Assembly (NCBI GenBank): GCA_036394995.1
Contig: DASWED010000038.1
Span: 1 to 21,212 of the forward strand
Reading direction: 5' to 3'
Length of the DNA stretch: 21,212 nucleotides
DNA from: DASWED01 sp036394995
Lineage (GTDB): Bacteria > Actinomycetota > UBA4738 > JACQTL01
The notes beneath the pieces were generated by a model. The model was given only the letters and a program-made list of their open reading frames with translations, ran no database searches and was not told the origin of the DNA. Shown in pieces: positions 17,229-21,212 of this stretch. Numbering within the stretch: position 1 is the first letter of the stretch; every line of letters begins with the position of its first letter. The translations under genes were made by a program, and so were the position numbers.

Positions 17229-18098
17229 ATGACGGCGACGCCGCTCCTCGGGGTGAACGTGTCCCAGTCGGCGCTCCCGGGCGCCGATCCGGTGGGCGAC
17301 GCGCGCCAGGCCGAGCGGCTCGGGTTCGACTTCGTCTCGTGCTCCGACCACCTGGTGGGAACGCACCCGACGTTCGAGACGTGGACCTTGCTCGCGTGGG
17401 TGGCGGCCCGGACCGAGCGGGTGGGCATCCTCACCGACGTCCTGGGGCTGCCGTACCGTTCCCCGGCGGTCCTGGCGAAGATGGCGGAGACGCTCCACCG
17501 GCTGTCCGGGGGCCGGCTGATCCTCGGCATCGGCGGCGGCGGCTCGGACGGCGAAGCCCGGGCGTTCGGGCTGGACGTCCGGGAGTCCCGCGACAAGGTG
17601 GACGCGCTGGCCGAGGCCATCGAGGTCCTGCGGGGCCTGTGGTCGGAGCGTGCGTACACGTTCCACGGGCGGCACTTCCGGACCGAGGCGGCCGAGATCG
17701 AACCGAAGCCCGACCGCCGCATCCCGATCTGGACGGGCTCGTACGGACCCCGCTCCCTGGCCGTGACCGGCCGGCTGGCCGACGGGTGGATCCCGTCGTT
17801 CCGGTACGCCCCGCCGGAACGGGCCGGCCCGATGATGGACCGCGTCCGCCGGGCCGCCGAGGAGGCCGGCCGCCACCCCGCCGACCTGACGTTCGCCTAC
17901 AACGTCGGGATCCGGGTCGACGAACGGGCCGATCCCCGTTCGTTCGTCGTGAGCGGGGCGCCGGAGCGCTGCGCCGAGCGGCTCCGCGAGTTCGTCGCGC
18001 TCGGCTTCACGGCGATCAACCTGTGGCCGGCGGGGCCCGACCCCGCCGCCCAGCGCGGACGCCTCGCCGCCGAGGTGGTCCCGCTCCTCCGGCACTGA
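17229..18098 (+). CDS. Second LLM-class oxidoreductase
   Basis: A 289-aa luciferase-like protein, a distant paralogue of the preceding one. It shares ARQAERLGFDFVSCSDHLVG (with the Asp-His pair), the VGILTDVLGLPYRSPAVLAK cofactor-cavity segment, LSGGRLILGIGGGGSDGEAR, PIWTGSYGPRSLA and the ADGWIPSF segment. GGACGGG lies just before ATG 17229 as a weak ribosome-binding site. LLM proteins sometimes act as pairs, but no flavin reductase or clear pathway gene is adjacent. It could be an F420-dependent dehydrogenase or reductase, or an FMN monooxygenase; I favour F420 on phylum grounds only. Confidence 0.92.
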   Translation: MTATPLLGVNVSQSALPGADPVGDARQAERLGFDFVSCSDHLVGTHPTFETWTLLAWVAARTERVGILTDVLGLPYRSPAVLAKMAETLHRLSGGRLILGIGGGGSDGEARAFGLDVRESRDKVDALAEAIEVLRGLWSERAYTFHGRHFRTEAAEIEPKPDRRIPIWTGSYGPRSLAVTGRLADGWIPSFRYAPPERAGPMMDRVRRAAEEAGRHPADLTFAYNVGIRVDERADPRSFVVSGAPERCAERLREFVALGFTAINLWPAGPDPAAQRGRLAAEVVPLLRH

Positions 18099-18112
18099 TC
18101 GGACCGCATGCG

Positions 18113-18118
18113 ATACTG
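18113..18118 (+). promoter_or_regulatory. Candidate -10 giving a leaderless mRNA
   Basis: GATACT matches four of six bases of the -10 consensus and ends seven bases before the ATG at 18126. No Shine-Dalgarno precedes that ATG. The distance suggests transcription starts at or next to the start codon, as in many actinobacterial leaderless transcripts. Confidence 0.4.
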
Positions 18119-18125
18119 ACCGGCC

Positions 18126-18836
18126 ATGGGAGGAGCGCTGCTCGCCGTCGGCATCATCTTGCTGATCGTGCTGGTGGGGTGGTACGCCTGGTACGCGAAG
18201 AAGAAGCGCCGCGAGGGGCTGGCGCTTGCGGCCAAGCAGCTGGGACTCCAGTACTCGCAGGTGGACACCATGGGGTGCCTGTCGCTGCCGTTCGGGCTGT
18301 TCCGCCGAGGGGACGGGCGCGGCACCGAGAACCTGCTGTGGGGCGCGTGGCAGGGAATGGACGTCCGCGAGTTCGACTACTGGTACTACGAGGAGACCAC
18401 GGACTCCGAGGGGCACCGCAGCAAGTCCTACTCCCACTTCTCATGCGCGGCCACCACCGTCCCCCTGACCGCCGCCGAGCTGTCGGTGACCCGGGAGAAC
18501 CTGTTCACCCGGTTCGCCGACCACATGGGGTTCCGGGACATCGAGTTCGAGCTGGAGGAGTTCAACCGGTCGTTCAACGTGAAGTCCGGGGACAAGAAGT
18601 TCGCCAACGACATGATCGACCAGCGGATGATGCAGTGGCTGCTCCAGACCGACAAGGGATACGCGTTCGAGATGAACGGGCCCTACCTGCTGGTGTACTG
18701 CAAACGGCTGAGGCCGCTGGAGCTCACGGAGCTGCTGGGGTCCATGAAGGGCTACATCGACCACGTGCCGAAGGTGGCCTACGAACTCTACGGACAGCGG
18801 CGGTCGCCGAGCCCGCCCGGCCAGTTCACCGCCTGA
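18126..18836 (+). CDS. Membrane-anchored DUF3137-like protein
   Basis: A 236-aa protein with one N-terminal membrane helix (about residues 4-23, LLAVGIILLIVLVGWYAWY) followed by a basic KKKRR stop and a soluble domain. The soluble part begins GLALAAKQLGLQY and contains LWGAWQGMDVREFDYWYYEE, SCAATTVPL, IEFELEEFNRSFNV and a final helix. This pattern resembles DUF3137-type proteins, which I know to be found beside lemA genes; lemA is indeed next here, 91 nt downstream. The location is the cytoplasmic membrane with the domain most likely inside, judged by the positive-inside rule. Function is unknown. The alternative is an unrelated actinobacterial membrane family. Confidence 0.75.
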   Translation: MGGALLAVGIILLIVLVGWYAWYAKKKRREGLALAAKQLGLQYSQVDTMGCLSLPFGLFRRGDGRGTENLLWGAWQGMDVREFDYWYYEETTDSEGHRSKSYSHFSCAATTVPLTAAELSVTRENLFTRFADHMGFRDIEFELEEFNRSFNVKSGDKKFANDMIDQRMMQWLLQTDKGYAFEMNGPYLLVYCKRLRPLELTELLGSMKGYIDHVPKVAYELYGQRRSPSPPGQFTA

Positions 18837-18841
18837 TCGGC

Positions 18842-18857
18842 CCCCGCGTCCGCGGGG
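18842..18857 (+). terminator. Hairpin between DUF3137-like gene and lemA
   Basis: CCCCGCG and CGCGGGG flank a TC centre, forming a stem of at least six GC pairs five bases after the stop codon. A short CCCTTTC follows without a real T-run. It may terminate or attenuate transcription before the separate lemA promoter. Confidence 0.4.
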
Positions 18858-18886
18858 CCACCCTTTCGCGGCCGGAGCCCACCCGG

Positions 18887-18892
18887 TACGAT
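18887..18892 (+). promoter_or_regulatory. Candidate -10 for lemA
   Basis: TACGAT fits TANNNT and matches four of six consensus bases. It is 36 nt before the GTG at 18928, leaving room for the AAAGGA ribosome-binding site. No convincing -35 is seen. Confidence 0.4.
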
Positions 18893-18927
18893 CCTCCAGC
18901 ACCGCAGGTCGAGAGAAAGGAACCACC

Positions 18928-19668
18928 GTGATCGTGCTGTGGATCGTCCTGGGGGTCGTGGTCCTGCTCCTGCTGGCCGGGATCCTCTCCTACAACCGGT
19001 TCGTCAGCCAGCGGAACCTGATCAGGAACGCCTTCGCGAACATCGACACCGAGCTCCGCCGGAGGTACGACCTCATCCCGAACCTCGTGGAGACGGTGAA
19101 GGGCTACGCGGCGCACGAGCGCGAGGTGTTCGAGGAGGTGGCCCGGACCCGTTCCGCCGCCATGGCCACCACCGGGCAGTCGCCGGCGGCGCAGGCCCAG
19201 GCGGAGGGCCCCTTCGTCCAGGCCCTGGGCCGGCTGTTCGCGGTGGCGGAGAACTATCCGCAGCTGCGGGCCACCGAGAACTTCCAGCAGCTCCAGAACG
19301 AGCTGTCGAACACCGAGGATCGGATCCAGACCAGCCGGCGCTTCTACAACAACAACGTGCAGAACTACAACCGGCGGGTCCAGTCCTTCCCCTCGATGTT
19401 CATCGCCCGGACGTTCGGGTTCAAGGAGGAGGAGTTCTTCGAGATCCCCGACCAGATCCGCGACGCCGGCCCGCCCCAGGTGAGCTTCGCGCCGGGGTCC
19501 CCGGGTGTGTCGTTCGGGACCCCGACGGGCGGGGGAGCCGTGGGAGGCGGCGCCGGCGGCGCCGGGACCGCTCCGGCTCCGGCCGCACCCCCCGCAGCGC
19601 CTCCCTCCGCGCCTCCGGCCGCACCACCACCGGCGCCCCCGCAGGGCGGCGGCGGATTCACGGGATAG
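18928..19668 (+). CDS. LemA family protein with low-complexity C-terminal tail
   Basis: A 246-aa LemA-family protein; LemA proteins have an N-terminal membrane anchor and a helical-bundle domain of unclear function. The membrane helix is at residues 2-21 (VLWIVLGVVVLLLLAG), followed by the family signature RNAFANIDTELRRRYDLIPN and LVETVKGYAAHE, and by NYPQLRATENFQQLQNELSN, RRFYNNNVQNYNRRVQSFPS. The family domain ends near residue 185 (FFEIPDQIRDAGPPQV). The last 50 or so residues are Gly-rich then Ala/Pro-rich (AAPPAAPPSAPP) and probably disordered. GTG 18928 follows AGAAAGGA. The upstream DUF3137-like gene is a typical partner. The gene ends just before a strong bidirectional hairpin. Confidence 0.92.
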   Translation: MIVLWIVLGVVVLLLLAGILSYNRFVSQRNLIRNAFANIDTELRRRYDLIPNLVETVKGYAAHEREVFEEVARTRSAAMATTGQSPAAQAQAEGPFVQALGRLFAVAENYPQLRATENFQQLQNELSNTEDRIQTSRRFYNNNVQNYNRRVQSFPSMFIARTFGFKEEEFFEIPDQIRDAGPPQVSFAPGSPGVSFGTPTGGGAVGGGAGGAGTAPAPAAPPAAPPSAPPAAPPPAPPQGGGGFTG

Positions 19669-19691
19669 CCCGGTACAGCACGGTTCGACGG

Positions 19692-19721
19692 GGCCCGGCG
19701 CGCTTGGAGAGGCGCCGGGCC
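19692..19721. terminator. Strong bidirectional hairpin terminator
   Basis: GGCCCGGCGC (19692-19701) and GCGCCGGGCC (19712-19721) form a perfect 10-bp stem with a 10-nt loop. It lies between the ends of the convergent lemA and beta-propeller genes, 23 nt and 16 nt away. There is no clean T-run on either side (CTCGTTCG on the + side), as is common in high-GC actinobacteria. Confidence 0.7.
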
Positions 19722-19737
19722 TCGTTCGCGTTCCGCG

Positions 19738-20673
19738 TCAGATGCTGATGCGGTGGATGTCCGCCAGGTAGTCGGTGCACCTGGTCGCGTCGTACAGGAT
19801 CACCGTCCGGCCGCTCGAGTCCCGGGACGTGTACGTCGTCGACAGGTCGTTCGCGAGGACGATCACCGGCACGGGATCGCTCCCCGGACGGAATCGCATG
19901 AGGGTGACGTTGCCGCACGCCGCGCTGCTCCTCGCGAAGAACATCGTGCCGTCGTCACGGACGGAGGGTGCGTACTGGAACCGGTGCTCCGGGTTCGGCG
20001 CCATCCACCGCTGTCCCGTCGAGATCCGTTCCACGAACGCGTTGCAGTACGGCGCGCACACCTGCCACGCGGCCCAGTCCCCCGCGACCTGTCCGGACTG
20101 GGCGTAGCGGGCCCACGGGCCGCTCACGGTCTGGAGGGTCCGCACCCGTCCGCGGTCCATGTCGTACAGGAGGACCTTCCACACGGTCGGTTCGGTGAAG
20201 CGGCGCGTGAACAGCAGCCACCGGCCCGAGAGGGACGGGCCGGATTGGTGCGCCGCGCTGTTCACCTTTCGCGGCGCGGGCCGGTCGACGCCCGTGCGGA
20301 GGTCGTGGAAACGGATCGACGACCGTCCCCCTCCGGACTGCTGGTACACGAGGGTGTGGCCGTCGATGCCCCCGGCGAAGGCGGTGGTCCCGGGCCCGTT
20401 CACCTTGATCGGCCGGCCGTCGAACCGCTTCACGAACACGTCGTACCGGTACGGGAACCCGGGCTCCGCAGCTGCCCAGGCCGTGAACCCCGACCCCTGG
20501 ACAGGCGTGCGTTCGTCGACCGGCGCGGATCGCACCACTCGGTCCTCCGGGCGATGGACGGCCGGCGAGCCGGCCAGGGCGGGCGCCGCGCAGATGGCCC
20601 CCAGCACGGGCAGCAGGATGGCCGAAGCCAGCGCCACGCGAGCGCTCCGGCCCCGAGATCGGATGCGGTTCAT
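19738..20673 (-). CDS. Secreted beta-propeller-like (TolB/WD40-type) protein
   Basis: A 311-aa exported protein of unknown function. Residues 1-35 form a Sec signal peptide (basic RIRSRGRSAR, a hydrophobic stretch, ALA cleavage near 35). The mature part shows repeated four-stranded blades of TolB/DPP-type propellers: YRYDVFVKRFDG, GHTLVYQQSGGGRSSIRFHD, GPSLSGRWLLFTRR, KVLLYDMDRGRVRTL, GDWAAWQVC, RDDGTMFFARS and TVILYDATRC. Four cysteines may form disulfides. ATG 20673 has GGAGGGGGG eight bases upstream; an in-frame ATG at 20724 would put an unlikely Pro/Ser segment before the signal peptide. No enzyme active site is visible, so a ligand- or protein-binding role is the most that can be said. 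Confidence 0.8.
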   Translation of the reverse strand: MNRIRSRGRSARVALASAILLPVLGAICAAPALAGSPAVHRPEDRVVRSAPVDERTPVQGSGFTAWAAAEPGFPYRYDVFVKRFDGRPIKVNGPGTTAFAGGIDGHTLVYQQSGGGRSSIRFHDLRTGVDRPAPRKVNSAAHQSGPSLSGRWLLFTRRFTEPTVWKVLLYDMDRGRVRTLQTVSGPWARYAQSGQVAGDWAAWQVCAPYCNAFVERISTGQRWMAPNPEHRFQYAPSVRDDGTMFFARSSAACGNVTLMRFRPGSDPVPVIVLANDLSTTYTSRDSSGRTVILYDATRCTDYLADIHRISI

Positions 20674-20804
20674 GCTCGGCCCCCCTCCTGCCCGTGGACA
20701 CTGCTCTATCGAAGGGGTCGGCATGTGGGGGTCGTCGGTTGAGTCGCTGTAAGCCGAGTGTCATGGGTGCCGATCACACCGCCTCCGCCTCGCGCGTGCG
20801 TCGG

Positions 20805-21212
20805 TCAGGCCGGTCGGGTCGAGGACAGCCCGCGGCGGACGGAACGTGTCCCCAGCCACCAGCCGACCGCGTACAGGAGGGCCACTCCGGCGAAGGCGAG
20901 CATGGCGTGGCGGGGGCCGAGGGCCTCGGCGGCCCATCCGGAGACCAGGTTCGAGGCCATGATCGTGAGGGTGACCAACGCGAAGTCGAACGCGAACACC
21001 CTGCCCCGGATGCGGTCCGGGACGATCGTCTGCAGCCCGTACGTCGAGAGGGTCCACTGCGCGCCGCCGCCCAGGTGCGCGCCCATGGAGCACAGCCCGG
21101 CCAGCAGCAGCGCCGGCATGAACGGGAACACCATGTAGAACACGCCGAAGCACACGAGGGCCAGGCCGATGGCGGTGAACAGGCCCCGCTCGGAGTCGCC
21201 GGCGATCCGCCG
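20805..21212 (-). CDS. Major-facilitator transporter, C-terminal part (runs off window)
   Basis: The C-terminal 135 residues of an integral membrane transporter; the frame stays open to the last base, so the rest lies beyond 21212. Four membrane helices are visible: GLFTAIGLALVCFGVFYMVF, PALLLAGLCSMGAHLGGG, VFAFDFALVTLTIMASNLVS and AMLAFAGVALLYAVGWWLG. The loop VPDRIRGRVFAF is the conserved motif of the MFS_3 / enterobactin-exporter-like group (usually P-[DE]-R-x-RGRVFA). The 131 nt between its stop and the beta-propeller gene's start have no recognisable gene. The substrate cannot be told. Confidence 0.88.
   Translation of the reverse strand, partial: RRIAGDSERGLFTAIGLALVCFGVFYMVFPFMPALLLAGLCSMGAHLGGGAQWTLSTYGLQTIVPDRIRGRVFAFDFALVTLTIMASNLVSGWAAEALGPRHAMLAFAGVALLYAVGWWLGTRSVRRGLSSTRPA

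Noticed and set aside
15539..17722. 727-codon open frame antisense to the RHH-like and LLM genes
   Set aside because: Low-complexity shadow translation; the + strand frames carry recognisable families and ribosome-binding sites.
20674..20724. Upstream start for the beta-propeller protein
   Set aside because: It adds a Pro/Ser/Cys segment before a good signal peptide; ATG 20673 has GGAGGGGGG at proper spacing.

Overview
The window looks like chromosomal DNA of a high-GC actinobacterium (Actinomycetota), probably an uncultured lineage. This rests on the gene order dnaK-grpE-dnaJ-hspR-clpB, a GrpE carrying the actinobacterial-type VRVTDKRRI motif, a DnaJ with a WLEKDYY start, two F420-type luciferase-like oxidoreductases, GTG starts, and TANNNT-type -10 boxes with at least one apparently leaderless gene. 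I cannot place it below phylum level.

Region 1 (1-7341, + strand) is the heat-shock chaperone operon: dnaK (5' end cut off), grpE, dnaJ, hspR, a GNAT acetyltransferase and clpB. Every junction is overlapping or within about 15 nt, so it reads as one translationally coupled unit. The HspR operator (HAIR) would lie upstream of dnaK, outside the window. The acetyltransferase between hspR and clpB is the unusual member.

Region 2 (7409-15399, - strand) is the most interesting part: seven consecutive genes that look like one operon. In transcription order they are a 1410-aa secreted protein (signal peptide, N-terminal RTX calcium-binding repeats, three cadherin-like domains, long parallel beta-helix), three tandem phage tail-collar (microcystin-dependent-protein-like) paralogues, a GNAT acetyltransferase, a Tat-exported periplasmic-binding-type protein without any permease, and a small DUF6916-like protein. 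Stop codons overlap the next Shine-Dalgarno or the next start. No capsid, terminase, sheath or integrase gene is present, so this is not a prophage remnant in any ordinary sense. I infer a cell-surface or extracellular adhesin/fibre system built on a tail-collar fold.

Region 3 (15400-15736) is a 337-bp divergent control region. It has a good candidate -35/-10 promoter for the - strand operon, a hairpin in that operon's leader, and an extended -10 with an 8-bp-period TGTAAT direct repeat for the + strand gene that follows.

Region 4 (15737-19668, + strand) holds a ribbon-helix-helix-like conserved protein, two LLM-class flavin/F420-dependent oxidoreductases, a membrane-anchored DUF3137-like protein and a LemA protein with a low-complexity Pro/Ala/Gly tail. 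A strong hairpin terminator (19692-19721) separates LemA from the convergent genes.

Region 5 (19738-21212, - strand) holds a secreted beta-propeller-like protein and the C-terminal part of a major-facilitator transporter that runs off the window edge.
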